From NCBI RefSeq assembly GCF_002242805.1, contig NZ_MCGQ01000007.1:1-64000 (forward strand): a stretch of DNA of 64,000 bases, given 5' to 3'. The position numbers and the translations under genes are program-made. The notes below the pieces were generated by a model. The model worked only from the letters and a program-made list of their open reading frames with translations. It had not been told where the DNA came from and did no database searches. Source of the DNA: Streptomyces diastatochromogenes (GTDB lineage: Bacteria > Actinomycetota > Actinomycetes > Streptomycetales > Streptomycetaceae). Below, piece after piece: positions 16,484 to 24,861 of the stretch (the stretch's first letter is position 1; the number at the start of each line of letters is the position of its first letter).

Positions 16484-18712
16484 TCAGTTCTGGTCCGAAG
16501 CGCCCAGCACGAGTGAAACCTCCCGGGTGCCGCCGTGTTCGACCGTCAGACGCAGCCGGTCGCCCGGCCGATGAGCGCGGATCTTCACGATCAGTTCCTC
16601 GCCCGAGTGGACGCGCTGTCCGTCGACCTCGGTGATGACGTCGCCCGCGCGCAGGCCTGCCCGGTCGCCGGGGCCGCCCTTGGTGACGGCGGGGCCGCCG
16701 TCCCGGGCCTTGGCGTCGATCCGCGCGCCGTCGCCGGTGTAGCCCATGTCGAGGGTGACGCCGATGACGGGGTGGGTGGCGTGACCGTCGTTGATCAGTT
16801 CCTCGGCGACCCGACGGGCCTGGTTGACGGGGATGGCGAAGCCGAGGCCGATGGAGCCGGCCTGCCCGGTCCCGGAGTCCGTGCCGTCGGCGGCGGAGCG
16901 GATGGCGGAGTTGATGCCGATGACCCGGGCCCGGGAGTCGAGGAGGGGGCCACCGGAGTTGCCCGGGTTGATGGGGGCGTCGGTCTGCAGCGCGTCGACG
17001 TACGACACATCGCTGCCGTCGCCCTTCTCGCCGCCGGCCGTGATGGGCCGTTCCTTGGCGCTGATGATGCCGGAGGTGACGGTGTTGGCCAGGTCGAAGG
17101 GGGCGCCGATGGCGACGACCGGGTCGCCGACCCGGACGTCGTCGGAGTTGCCGAGGGGCATGGGGGTGAGCCCGTGGACGCCGGTGACCTGGACGACGGC
17201 CAGGTCGTATCCGCTGTCGCGGCCCACGACCTTCCCCTTGGCGGTGGCGCCGCTGCTGAACGTCACGGATATCTCGCCGCCGGACGCGGCGGGCTCGACG
17301 ACATGGTTGTTGGTGAGGATGTGGCCGCGGGCGTCGAGCACGAAGCCGGTGCCGGTGCCCGCCTCGTCGGCCCCGCGTACGTGCAGGGTGACGACGCTGG
17401 GCAGCGCCCGGGCGGCGATCCCGGCGACACTGTCCGGCGCCCGTCCGGCGGGCACCTTTCCGGGCTGCGGCAGATGTACGTCGCCCACGCCCTCGCGCTC
17501 GACATAGGCGCCGACGAGGCCGCCGATGCCGCTGGAGAGGACGGCGACCAGCAGGGTCCACACCAGGAGCAGCCGCCTGCCCCGCTTACGCCGCTGCTGC
17601 TCGGTGGGCACCGCCGCACCGGTCTGCTGCAGCGGCCCGTGCATGGTGGGCTGCTGCCCTGCGGCGGACGCGGCCCAGGGGTCATAGCGCGGCCAGGGGC
17701 CGGCGGCCGGCTCCGGCGCGGCTGCAGCGGCCGAATCGGGCAGCTCCCCCGGCGCATACACCGACGACGCGCCCAGCGCGGATCCCGAGGCATCCACGGA
17801 CGGGGGCGCACCCGGGTCCGCGGGGGCGGACGTGGCCGGAGCCATGTGCCCCGGCGCGGCCGGGACTGCCTGCGCCGGCAACTGTGAAGGCTGGGGTGAC
17901 TGCGGAGCAGCTTGCGCTGGTGCGGCGGCAGGTGCCTGCGGGGCCGCCGGTGCTTGTGAAACGGCCGGTGCCTGCGGCCCGGCGGGGATTTGCGGAGCGG
18001 CCGGTGCCTGTGGAACGGCCGGACCTTGTGCGGCCCCCGGTGCCGGTACGGCCGTCCCCTGCGCCGCTGTCGCGGCCGGGTGCTGGACCGGCGGTGCGGG
18101 TGCCCAGGGGCCCGGCTCGCCGTAGGGCGGGGTGCTGTAGGGGTCGGGGTCGTGCAGAGGCTTGAGGCGCTCGGCAGGCGGTACGACGGCGGAGTCCGCC
18201 CCGGCCGGCTCTGCCGTGGCCGAACTTGCCCCTGGCGGCTCTGCCGCGGCCGACGCTGCCCCAGCCACCTCTGCCCTGGCCGACACTGCCCCGGGCGGCT
18301 CTGCCCCGGGCGGCTCTGCCCCGGGCGGCTCTGCCACAGCCGACGCTGGCCCAGCCACCCCTGCCGCAGCCGACGCTGCCCCAGCCACCTCTCCCACAGC
18401 CAACGCCGAATCCGCCGCCACCGGCTCAGCCGCGCCGGACTCAGCCGCAAAAAACTCAGCCACGACAGGTTGAGGCGCAACAGGCTCAGCCACGACAGGC
18501 TGAGCCGCGACACGCTCAGCCACGCCGGACGAAGCCCCCACGCTCACAGCCCCGCCCGCCCCCGCGCCGCCCGAGACAGCCGCCGCAGGCTTCGGCTTTG
18601 CCAGTTCGAAGTCGCCGTCGGTGGGGCTCGCCGGTGATTCCCCCGTCGACGTCTGCTCCCCGTGTTCCGCCTGCTCCCCCGGCGGGACAGACGTCGGGTT
18701 CCCCTCGTTCAT
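16484..18712 (-). CDS. HtrA/DegP-like membrane serine protease with PDZ domain
   Basis: 742 residues. Residues 1-375 are low-complexity Ala/Pro/Gly, with repeats such as EPPGA and a Gln/Pro/Ala tract. A single membrane helix lies near 382-406 (LLLVWTLLVAVLSSGIGG). The trypsin-like domain then carries His in TNNHVVE (about 470), Asp in GYDLAVV (about 500) and Ser in INPGNSGGPL (about 580). A C-terminal PDZ domain occupies about 640-735. So it is a complete periplasmic-side protease anchored by a long disordered cytoplasmic tail. It is likely part of the envelope-stress module with the ECF sigma factor upstream. It is about twice the usual HtrA length because of the tail. Confidence 0.9.
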   Translation of the reverse strand: MNEGNPTSVPPGEQAEHGEQTSTGESPASPTDGDFELAKPKPAAAVSGGAGAGGAVSVGASSGVAERVAAQPVVAEPVAPQPVVAEFFAAESGAAEPVAADSALAVGEVAGAASAAAGVAGPASAVAEPPGAEPPGAEPPGAVSARAEVAGAASAAAEPPGASSATAEPAGADSAVVPPAERLKPLHDPDPYSTPPYGEPGPWAPAPPVQHPAATAAQGTAVPAPGAAQGPAVPQAPAAPQIPAGPQAPAVSQAPAAPQAPAAAPAQAAPQSPQPSQLPAQAVPAAPGHMAPATSAPADPGAPPSVDASGSALGASSVYAPGELPDSAAAAAPEPAAGPWPRYDPWAASAAGQQPTMHGPLQQTGAAVPTEQQRRKRGRRLLLVWTLLVAVLSSGIGGLVGAYVEREGVGDVHLPQPGKVPAGRAPDSVAGIAARALPSVVTLHVRGADEAGTGTGFVLDARGHILTNNHVVEPAASGGEISVTFSSGATAKGKVVGRDSGYDLAVVQVTGVHGLTPMPLGNSDDVRVGDPVVAIGAPFDLANTVTSGIISAKERPITAGGEKGDGSDVSYVDALQTDAPINPGNSGGPLLDSRARVIGINSAIRSAADGTDSGTGQAGSIGLGFAIPVNQARRVAEELINDGHATHPVIGVTLDMGYTGDGARIDAKARDGGPAVTKGGPGDRAGLRAGDVITEVDGQRVHSGEELIVKIRAHRPGDRLRLTVEHGGTREVSLVLGASDQN
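18291..18335. repeat. 15-bp tandem repeat, 3 exact copies, inside htrA
   Basis: CCGGGCGGCTCTGCC occurs at 18291-18305, 18306-18320 and 18321-18335. Read on the minus strand it encodes repeated Gly-Ala-Glu-Pro-Pro units. Related imperfect Pro/Ala-coding units flank it from about 18200 to 18530. Confidence 0.9.
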
Positions 18713-18845
18713 GCTCTCCCCACGGCTGGCCGCGGCCGCGCGCGTCGGCGGTGGTCGCGGAACGTCGACTCCGTGCCCGGGTCAGCGCCGCGGGCACGGT
18801 TTCACAGGATTCAACCAGGTTCGACGGCCGGGGCGAAGAGGCAGG

Positions 18846-19805
18846 TCAGGGCGCTTGTGGGGAGGGTGAGGCGGAGGTGGTGTCGGGGGCGGGGGCGGAC
18901 AGCAGGCCGGGGCCGGTCACCTGGGGCGACGCGGACCCGGGGGTCAGCGAGAACGGGGTGATCTCGCTCAGCGGGCGTATCAGCGGGGAGACCGCGGCCG
19001 CGCCCGCCATCACCGGGGCGGTCAGTTCGTGCACGGCGTCCTGGACCTGACCCGTGGCCGGGGCCGGCACTCCGGGCACCAGCGGCGCGGACATGGAGGT
19101 CGGCGCGGCCGAGGTCTGGCCGAGCAGGCTGCTGCCCTGGGCGAGCAGCGGTCCCACCGCGCGACGGCGCTGGGAGTCGGGCGTCGCCGCGCCCGTGCCC
19201 GCCGAACGCGTCGGGGCCACGTTGCCGCTGCCGGAGCCGCTGCGGGCGTCCGCGGCCAGGTCGCCGGGGATGGCGGTGGTCACGCCGCCGAGGGCGAGCG
19301 CGGCCAGCGACACCGCGCCGGCGGCGGCAGCAGCGAACCGCAGTCCGCGCGAGGCGGACCGGTCGGCGTCCGGACGGCCGACGGGATGGATACGGAAACC
19401 GCGCTCCTCGGGAGCGGCGGAGTGGGCGGAGGAGGCGGGGACGTAGCCGAACTCGAAGCGCTCGCCGCGGCTCGTGCCGAAGACGCCGGCCCCGGGGTCT
19501 CGGCCGAAGAGGCCTCCCCCGGGCTCTGAGGTGCCGTCGCCGTCGGGGTCACCTCCCCCGGGAAGGCCCTGGAGGCGGGCCAGGAAGCTCTCGGAGGGCG
19601 ACGGCGGGGCCGCCTCCGCGAAGACGCTCTTCAGGCGTCGCTGGGCGTCCGCCTCCGCCTTGCACCGGGCGCAGGTGGCCAGGTGGGCGAGGACGCGCTC
19701 ACGCGACTCATGACCGAGCTCTCCGTCCACCAGGGCGGAGAGTCGGTCTCCCAGGTGCTGCTCGGCGAAGTGCGCCGGAGCAGGTTTCGGTCGGGATCCA
19801 CTCAC
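18846..19805 (-). CDS. Zinc-binding anti-sigma factor (RseA-like)
   Basis: 319 residues from GTG 19805, which overlaps the sigma-factor stop as GTGA, so translation is coupled. The N-terminal ZAS domain has the His-x3-Cys-x2-Cys signature (HLATCARC near residue 45) with an upstream helix [13 protein letters not shown], typical of anti-sigma factors that bind ECF sigma regions 2 and 4. A weak hydrophobic segment lies near residues 180-205 ([20 protein letters not shown]), probably a membrane helix. The C-terminal half is Ala/Pro/Ser-rich and presumably outside the membrane. Redox-type and membrane-type sensing are both possible from the sequence. Confidence 0.85.
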   Translation of the reverse strand: MSGSRPKPAPAHFAEQHLGDRLSALVDGELGHESRERVLAHLATCARCKAEADAQRRLKSVFAEAAPPSPSESFLARLQGLPGGGDPDGDGTSEPGGGLFGRDPGAGVFGTSRGERFEFGYVPASSAHSAAPEERGFRIHPVGRPDADRSASRGLRFAAAAAGAVSLAALALGGVTTAIPGDLAADARSGSGSGNVAPTRSAGTGAATPDSQRRRAVGPLLAQGSSLLGQTSAAPTSMSAPLVPGVPAPATGQVQDAVHELTAPVMAGAAAVSPLIRPLSEITPFSLTPGSASPQVTGPGLLSAPAPDTTSASPSPQAP

Positions 19806-20587
19806 GCGGTCGCGCCCCCTCCCCCCAGAGCGGGGACACGGGCCACAAAGGAGCGCCGCTCGGCCTTGCGCGCCTCGGGCGCACGGTGGGCGAGGGCCTT
19901 GCGGAGCTGGGAGCGGCCGCGGTGGATACGGGAGCGGACCGTGCCGAGCTTCACGCCGAGGGTCGCGGCGATCTCCTCGTACGACAGTCCTTCGATGTCG
20001 CACAGGACAACCGCGGCGCGGAACTCGGGCGCGAGGGTGTCCAGGGCCTGCTGGACGTCCGCGTCGAAGTGGGCGTCGTTGAAGACCTGCTGCGGGGTGG
20101 GCTCACGGCTGGGCAGGCGCTCGGCCGCGTCCTCGCCGAGGGCGTCGAAGCGGATGCGCTGCTTGCGCCGGACCATGTCCAGGAACAGGTTGGTGGTGAT
20201 GCGGTGCAGCCAGCCCTCGAACGTGCCCGGCGAGTACGTCGACAGCGAGCGGAAAACGCGGACGAAGACCTCCTGGGTGAGGTCCTCGGCGTCGTGCTGG
20301 TTGCCCGTGAGGCGGTACGCCAGTCGGTAGACCCGGCCGCTGTGCGTGCTGACGATCTCCTCCCACGTGGGCGGAGTCCAGGCCTGCCCGTCCGCGTCGG
20401 TGGAGAAGGTCGCGGTCTGGGTCTCGCCCGCGGCGAAGCGGGCGGAGTGGCTGTCAGCAGCGGTGTCGGTCACGGATTTCGGCCTGCCCGCCGATCCGAG
20501 GAAGCGCCGCAGCACTCCTCCCCGGTCCCCGGGCGCGGCCGCACCTCCCCTGTCGGCTCTGGTGGTGTCCAGTGGAGCCCCTACCAT
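19802..20587 (-). CDS. ECF RNA polymerase sigma factor (mycobacterial SigE-like)
   Basis: 261 residues from ATG 20587 ([12 protein letters not shown]), supported by GAGGTGG just upstream; a frame to 20692 exists but lacks support. Region 2 spans about 95-165 ([43 protein letters not shown]). Region 4 spans about 190-245 ([25 protein letters not shown]). The order sigma, anti-sigma, HtrA, TatB matches the mycobacterial sigE locus. It should not be confused with S. coelicolor SigE of the cse system. It likely directs an envelope-stress regulon and its own operon (inference). Confidence 0.92.
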   Translation of the reverse strand: MVGAPLDTTRADRGGAAAPGDRGGVLRRFLGSAGRPKSVTDTAADSHSARFAAGETQTATFSTDADGQAWTPPTWEEIVSTHSGRVYRLAYRLTGNQHDAEDLTQEVFVRVFRSLSTYSPGTFEGWLHRITTNLFLDMVRRKQRIRFDALGEDAAERLPSREPTPQQVFNDAHFDADVQQALDTLAPEFRAAVVLCDIEGLSYEEIAATLGVKLGTVRSRIHRGRSQLRKALAHRAPEARKAERRSFVARVPALGGGGATA

Positions 20588-20632
20588 AGCCACCTCGCCC
20601 GTTAGCTCCGGATAAGCGGTTTTACGAGAATT

Positions 20633-20659
20633 TGATACGCGCTGATACGGCTCATACGG
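20633..20659. repeat. Three 10-bp-phased TGATACG-like repeats upstream of the ECF sigma gene
   Basis: TGATACG at 20633 and 20643 and TCATACG at 20652 recur at about one helical turn, 46-72 bases before the sigma-factor ATG and in the region shared with the divergent O-methyltransferase gene. A candidate operator; no matching regulator identified. Confidence 0.55.
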
Positions 20660-20764
20660 CTGCGTCAGCATGTGCTTGGCGTCCTGATCCACCTTCTACC
20701 CCCCGTCGCGTCCCGGGCCACCGGCTCAACCCTTTAAACGCCCAGTCCCATCTGCGGGTTCCCG

Positions 20765-21448
20765 GTGCCAACGGATACAGTCACGCCGAGGCAACCACGG
20801 GGACAGGAGAGGGTCATTACCGGCAACCGGCCGACGAGCTGGGCGTTCGCGGACGCCTTTGTCGCCGAGGACGAAGCGCTGCACTGGGCCCGGGACCGGG
20901 CCCGGGAGGCAGGGCTGCGCTCGGTGTCGCCCGGCACGGGCGCCGCGCTGCGCATGCTCGCCGCCTCCGTGGACGCGAAGGCGGTCGCGGAGATCGGCAC
21001 CGGCTGCGGGGTGTCCGGAATCCATCTGCTGCACGGCATGCGCCCCGACGGGGTGCTCACCACGGTCGACCCGGAGCCGGAGCACCAGCAGTTCGCCCGG
21101 CAGGCCTTCCGCGCCTGCGGCTTCGCCAGCAACCGGGCCCGGTTCATCCCCGGCCGGGCCCTGGACGTGCTGCCCCGGCTCGCGGACGCCGGCTACGACC
21201 TCGTGTTCTGCGACGGGGACCGGCTGGAGTACTCGGACTATCTCGCCGAATCGTTGCGCCTGCTGCGTCCGGGTGGCCTGGTCGTCTTCGAGGGCATATT
21301 CGCCAACGGCCGTACGGTCGACTCGGGACCGCAGCCCACGGAGGTGCTGCGGCTGCGTGAGCTGCTGCGCACGGTGCGGGAGAGCCAGGAGCTGGTGACG
21401 TCGCTGCTGCCGGTGGGCGACGGTCTGCTGTGCGCCGTCAAGCGGTGA
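20765..21448 (+). CDS. Class I SAM-dependent O-methyltransferase
   Basis: 227 residues from GTG 20765, or shorter if initiation occurs downstream. The AdoMet motif I is AEIGTGCGVSGIHLL near residue 80. TTVDPEPEH supplies the acidic residue and YDLVFCDGDRLEY the metal-site aspartate of COMT-like methyltransferases. The GTG has no good SD, while a strong GGACAGGAGAGG sits just ahead of an in-frame ATT (codon 19), so the true start may be non-standard. It is divergent from the sigma gene, as Rv1220c is from mycobacterial sigE (recalled). Substrate unknown. Confidence 0.87.
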   Translation: MPTDTVTPRQPRGQERVITGNRPTSWAFADAFVAEDEALHWARDRAREAGLRSVSPGTGAALRMLAASVDAKAVAEIGTGCGVSGIHLLHGMRPDGVLTTVDPEPEHQQFARQAFRACGFASNRARFIPGRALDVLPRLADAGYDLVFCDGDRLEYSDYLAESLRLLRPGGLVVFEGIFANGRTVDSGPQPTEVLRLRELLRTVRESQELVTSLLPVGDGLLCAVKR

Positions 21449-21481
21449 CGGTCGGGACGCGGGGGCCCGGAAACGCGGCTG

Positions 21482-21507
21482 CCCCGGCACCGCATACGAT
21501 GCCGGGG
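21482..21507. terminator. Bidirectional terminator hairpin
   Basis: Stem CCCCGGCA (21482-21489) / TGCCGGGG (21500-21507), extendable outward with one mismatch, between the O-methyltransferase and the convergent DUF3117 gene. Confidence 0.75.
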
Positions 21508-21535
21508 CTGCCGTAAGGACTGGATCGCGGGCTCG

Positions 21536-21703
21536 TCAGACGACGACCTTCTTGAGGGCGTCGCCGAGCGCCTCGGCCTCGTCAGGGGTCAGCTCGACGA
21601 CGAGTCGACCGCCGCCTTCGAGCGGAACGCGCATGACGATGCCCCGCCCCTCCTTGGTCACCTCGAGCGGGCCATCACCCGTCCGCGGCTTCATGGCCGC
21701 CAT
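21536..21703 (-). CDS. DUF3117 family protein, 55 residues
   Basis: MAAMKPRTGDGPLEVTKEGR is the near-invariant N-terminus of the actinobacterial DUF3117 family, and the whole 55-residue length matches it. AAGGGGAACGAGC precedes the ATG; the frame upstream to 21799 is not coding. A small beta-rich soluble protein (GIVMRVPLEGGGRLVVELTPDEAEAL). Function unknown, though the family is conserved across actinobacteria (Rv1211 is the relative I recall). Confidence 0.93.
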   Translation of the reverse strand: MAAMKPRTGDGPLEVTKEGRGIVMRVPLEGGGRLVVELTPDEAEALGDALKKVVV

Positions 21704-22077
21704 GCTCGTTCCCCTTCCTGAAACCAGCTCATCGTCTGCCGACGGCCCCAGGAGGGCACGCGCAATCCGGAACGGACACGCGACACCGGCATCGAACACA
21801 TTGCTTCCAAGCCATTATCCCGCATCTCAGGACCCGATGACCAACATCAGTCGGCATCGCTTGGGCAACGCGCGCGAGCAAAACCACCCAATTCGGGGAT
21901 GTGGCTGCGATACTGCGCCGCCCCGCGCACGCCCTCGGAGCGACTCCGCCCCGGTTTTCTTTGACGCAGGTCACACGTCGGGTCCGGCCCTCGGACGGCG
22001 ATCTCCGCCATGCTGTCCTTCAGACAGCGACGTACTGAGCGGTACGTCACCAGCGAGGACACCGGAGGGGATGCGCC

Positions 22078-22881
22078 ATGGCCGACACCGTGCTCTACGA
22101 GGTGAGCGACGGACTCGCGACGATCACGCTGAACCGCCCCGAGGCGATGAACGCGCTGAACATCGCGACCAAGGTCGCCCTCCGGGAGGCGGCGGAATCC
22201 GCGGCGCGGGACACCGCCGTACGGGCGATCCTGCTGACCGCCGCCGGCGACCGCGCGTTCTGTGTGGGCCAGGACCTCAAGGAACACATCGGTCTGCTGG
22301 TGGCGGACCGGGAGACCGGGTCCGGGCAGACGATGAGCACGGTCAAGGAGCACTACAACCCGATCGTGAAGGCGCTGACCGAGGCGCCGAAGCCGGTGGT
22401 CGCCGCGGTGAACGGGGTCGCGGCCGGGGCGGGCTTCGGCTTCGCGCTCGCCGCGGACTACCGGGTGGTGGCCGAGACCGCGGCCTTCAACACCTCCTTC
22501 GCGGGTGTCGCGCTCACCGCGGACTCCGGCATCTCCTGGACGCTGCCCCGGGTGGTCGGCCCGGGCCGCGCCGCCGACCTGCTGCTCTTCCCGCGCAGCA
22601 TCAGCGCGCAGGACGCGCTGGAGCTGGGCATCGCCAACCGCCTGGTGCCGGCCGCCGAGCTGCGTGCCGAGGGCGAGAAGGTGGCGCGGGCCCTGGCCGA
22701 GGGCCCGACCGTGGCCTACGCGGCGATCAAGGAGGCGGTGGCCTACGGCATGACGCACTCCCTCGCCGAGACGCTGGAGAAGGAGGACGAGCTGCAGACG
22801 CGGGCGGGGCAGTCCGAGGACCACGCGATCGCCGTGCAGGCGTTCGTGAACAAGGAGAAGCCGAAGTACCTGGGCCGGTGA
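22078..22881 (+). CDS. Enoyl-CoA hydratase/isomerase, PaaG-like
   Basis: 267-residue crotonase-fold protein. The oxyanion holes are FCVGQDLKEH near residue 63 and VAAGAGFGFALAADYR near 120. The region usually supplying a catalytic acid reads LTADSGISWTLPRVVG, an Asp like PaaG and delta-isomerases and without the second Glu of true hydratases. That favours an isomerase such as 2-(1,2-epoxyphenyl)acetyl-CoA isomerase, but no paa genes are nearby. Strong SD GGAGGGGATG before the ATG. It ends 5 bp short of the convergent tag gene. Confidence 0.85.
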   Translation: MADTVLYEVSDGLATITLNRPEAMNALNIATKVALREAAESAARDTAVRAILLTAAGDRAFCVGQDLKEHIGLLVADRETGSGQTMSTVKEHYNPIVKALTEAPKPVVAAVNGVAAGAGFGFALAADYRVVAETAAFNTSFAGVALTADSGISWTLPRVVGPGRAADLLLFPRSISAQDALELGIANRLVPAAELRAEGEKVARALAEGPTVAYAAIKEAVAYGMTHSLAETLEKEDELQTRAGQSEDHAIAVQAFVNKEKPKYLGR

Positions 22882-22885
22882 GCGG

Positions 22886-23482
22886 CTAGCGGGCGGCTGG
22901 GCTGGTCCGGCTCACACAGTTCTCCAGGTGGTCGTTGACCAGCCCGCACGCCTGCATCAGTGCGTACGCCGTCGTCGGGCCGACGAATCTGAGGCCGCGT
23001 TTCTTCAGCGCCTTCGACAGGGCCGTGGACTCCGGGGTGACCGCGGGGACGTCGGCGAGGGTCTTCGGGGCCGGGCGGGCGGCCGGGTCGGGGGCGTGGG
23101 ACCAGATGAACTCGTCCAGTTCGCCCTCCGCCCAGTCGGCGAGCACGCGCGCGTTGGCGAGCGTCGCGTCGATCTTGGCGCGGTTGCGGATGATGCCCGG
23201 GTCGGCCAGCAGCCGGTCGCGGTCCTCGTCCGTGAAGGCGGCGACCTTCTCGATCCGGAACTCGGCGAAGGCCGTGCGGAAACCCGGGCGGCGGCGCAGG
23301 ATCGTGATCCAGGACAGGCCCGACTGGAAGGCCTCCAGGCTGATCCGCTCGAAGAGGGCGTCGTCGCCGTGGACCGGGCGGCCCCACTCCTCGTCGTGGT
23401 ACGACACGTAGTCCTCGGTGGACAGGGCCCACGGGCAGCGCAGCGCGCCGTCGGGCCCGGCGAGGGCGGCCCCGTCGCTCAT
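22886..23482 (-). CDS. tag: DNA-3-methyladenine glycosylase I
   Basis: 198 residues. The Tag signature is clear: RCPWALSTEDYVSYHDEEWG at the N-terminus and HGDDALFERISLEAFQSGLSW with the catalytic Glu. A C-terminal HLENC region near residue 190 supplies zinc ligands together with the N-terminal Cys and His. It excises 3-methyladenine from alkylated DNA. Its start ATG overlaps the DivIVA-like gene stop as ATGA, so the two are translationally coupled. Confidence 0.93.
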   Translation of the reverse strand: MSDGAALAGPDGALRCPWALSTEDYVSYHDEEWGRPVHGDDALFERISLEAFQSGLSWITILRRRPGFRTAFAEFRIEKVAAFTDEDRDRLLADPGIIRNRAKIDATLANARVLADWAEGELDEFIWSHAPDPAARPAPKTLADVPAVTPESTALSKALKKRGLRFVGPTTAYALMQACGLVNDHLENCVSRTSPAAR

Positions 23483-23832
23483 CGCTGCTCCTCGTGGCCG
23501 GGCTTGTCCAGCCGGGCGTGCGCGGCGGCCGCTCTGGCGCCGGCCAGCGCGGACTCCAGGTCGGCGATACGGGCGTCCCGCTCGGCCAGCTCGGCGGCGA
23601 GGCGGCCGAGCGCGTCGTCGACGTCGGCCATGCGGTAGCCGCGCGGGGCGATCGGGAGGCGCAGGCTCTCCACGTCCGCCCTGCGGACCGGGCGGTCCGG
23701 GGGCAGCGGGTCCTGCAGCCGATCCGGGGCGACCTCCGGGAGCGGTGCGCTCTCACCGCCGCCCACCACGGCGAGTGTCACCGCGCCCACCACGACGGCG
23801 AGGGCGACGACCAGGAACAAGAACATAACCAT
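23479..23832 (-). CDS. DivIVA-domain small membrane protein
   Basis: About 117 residues from ATG 23832 (GTG 23847 is also in frame). One N-terminal membrane helix (MFLFLVVALAVVVGAVTLAVV), a Pro-rich linker and then GYRMADVDDALGRLAAELAERDARIADLESALA, the DivIVA lipid-binding turn followed by a coiled coil. This is a short DivIVA-like protein, not the full polar-growth DivIVA. Coupled to tag by a 4-bp overlap. A role in septum or pole biology is only suggested by the domain. Confidence 0.82.
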   Translation of the reverse strand: MVMFLFLVVALAVVVGAVTLAVVGGGESAPLPEVAPDRLQDPLPPDRPVRRADVESLRLPIAPRGYRMADVDDALGRLAAELAERDARIADLESALAGARAAAAHARLDKPGHEEQR

Positions 23833-23970
23833 CGCTGAGGTCCCCACGCTCCTTGCGCCCGACGCTGGGCCGGATGCTGAATCTGTCAGGCTCCGATCGT
23901 GCCATGCGAGTCTGACAGTTAGGGTCGCAGGCGGCCGTACTGCGGGACGTTCTAGGAGAGGTCACAGCGG

Positions 23971-24831
23971 ATGCTCAGGCTGGGCAGGCGGGAATTCGGG
24001 CCTCACGAGCCGGTGATCATGGCGATCGTGAACCGGACCCCGGACTCCTTCTACGACCAGGGGGCCACGTTCCGTGACGAGCCGGCCCTCGCGCGCGTGG
24101 AGCACGCGGTGGCCGAGGGAGCCGCGATCATCGACATCGGCGGGGTGAAGGCCGGGCCGGGCGAGGAGGTCACGGCCGAGGAGGAGGCGCGGCGGACGGT
24201 CGGGTTCGTCGCGGAGGTACGGCGGCGCTTCCCGGACGTGATCATCAGCGTGGACACCTGGCGGGCCGAGGTCGGCGAGGCGGTGTGCGAGGCGGGGGCG
24301 GATCTGCTGAACGACGCGTGGGGCGGGGTCGATCCCCGGCTCGCGGAGGTTGCCGCGCGGTACGGGGTGGGGCTGGTGTGCACGCATGCGGGGGGTGTGC
24401 AGCCGCGTACCCGTCCCCACCGGGTGACCTACGACGACGTCATGGACGACATCCTTCAGGTGACCGTGGGGCTGGCCGAGCGGGCCGTTTCGCTGGGGGT
24501 GCCCCGGGAGTCGGTGCTGATCGATCCGGGGCACGACTTCGGGAAGAACACGCGGCACAGTCTTGAGGCGACGCGGCGGTTGGACGAGATGGTCGCCACG
24601 GGGTGGCCGGTGCTGGTGTCGCTGTCCAACAAGGACTTCGTGGGCGAGACGTTGGACCGCCCGGTGAAGGAACGGCTGATCGGAACGTTGGCGACCACGG
24701 CGGTGTCGGCGTGGCTGGGTGCGCAGGTGTACCGGGTCCACGAGGTGGCCGAGACACGCCAGGTACTCGAGATGGTGGCGTCGATCGCCGGCCATCGGGC
24801 CCCCGCCGTCGCCAGGCGCGGCTTGGCCTGA
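23971..24831 (+). CDS. folP2: Dihydropteroate synthase paralogue (FolP2-type)
   Basis: 286 residues, TIM-barrel DHPS. Recognisable blocks: MAIVNRTPDSFYDQG (loop 1), EGAAIIDIGGVKAGPGEEV (loop 2), IISVDTWRAEV, DLLNDAWGG, LIDPGHDFGKN, SLSNKDFVGE and VYRVHEV. In bona fide DHPS loop 2 reads GGESTRPG and the lysine-containing loop is SRK; here they are GGVKAGPG and SNK. That departure is the mark of the actinobacterial FolP2 paralogue, whose mycobacterial member I recall as lacking DHPS activity. So folate synthesis should not be assumed. It neighbours LOG, dapE and tag as in mycobacteria. Confidence 0.85.
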   Translation: MLRLGRREFGPHEPVIMAIVNRTPDSFYDQGATFRDEPALARVEHAVAEGAAIIDIGGVKAGPGEEVTAEEEARRTVGFVAEVRRRFPDVIISVDTWRAEVGEAVCEAGADLLNDAWGGVDPRLAEVAARYGVGLVCTHAGGVQPRTRPHRVTYDDVMDDILQVTVGLAERAVSLGVPRESVLIDPGHDFGKNTRHSLEATRRLDEMVATGWPVLVSLSNKDFVGETLDRPVKERLIGTLATTAVSAWLGAQVYRVHEVAETRQVLEMVASIAGHRAPAVARRGLA

Positions 24832-24857
24832 CCCCGGGGGCGTGGCCCCCGGGGTCA
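24829..24857. terminator. Bidirectional terminator hairpin
   Basis: Perfect 13-bp stem TGACCCCGGGGGC (24829-24841) / GCCCCCGGGGTCA (24845-24857) with a 3-base loop. The left arm contains the folP2 TGA stop. Confidence 0.85.
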
Positions 24858-24861
24858 GCGG

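Noticed and set aside
15951..17561. 536-residue ORF containing TatB
   Set aside because: All but the last 148 residues are antisense or out-of-frame htrA sequence; TatB starts at GTG 16397.
19802..20587. S. coelicolor sigE (cse system)
   Set aside because: The adjacent anti-sigma, HtrA and TatB genes match the mycobacterial sigE locus; the cse genes are absent.
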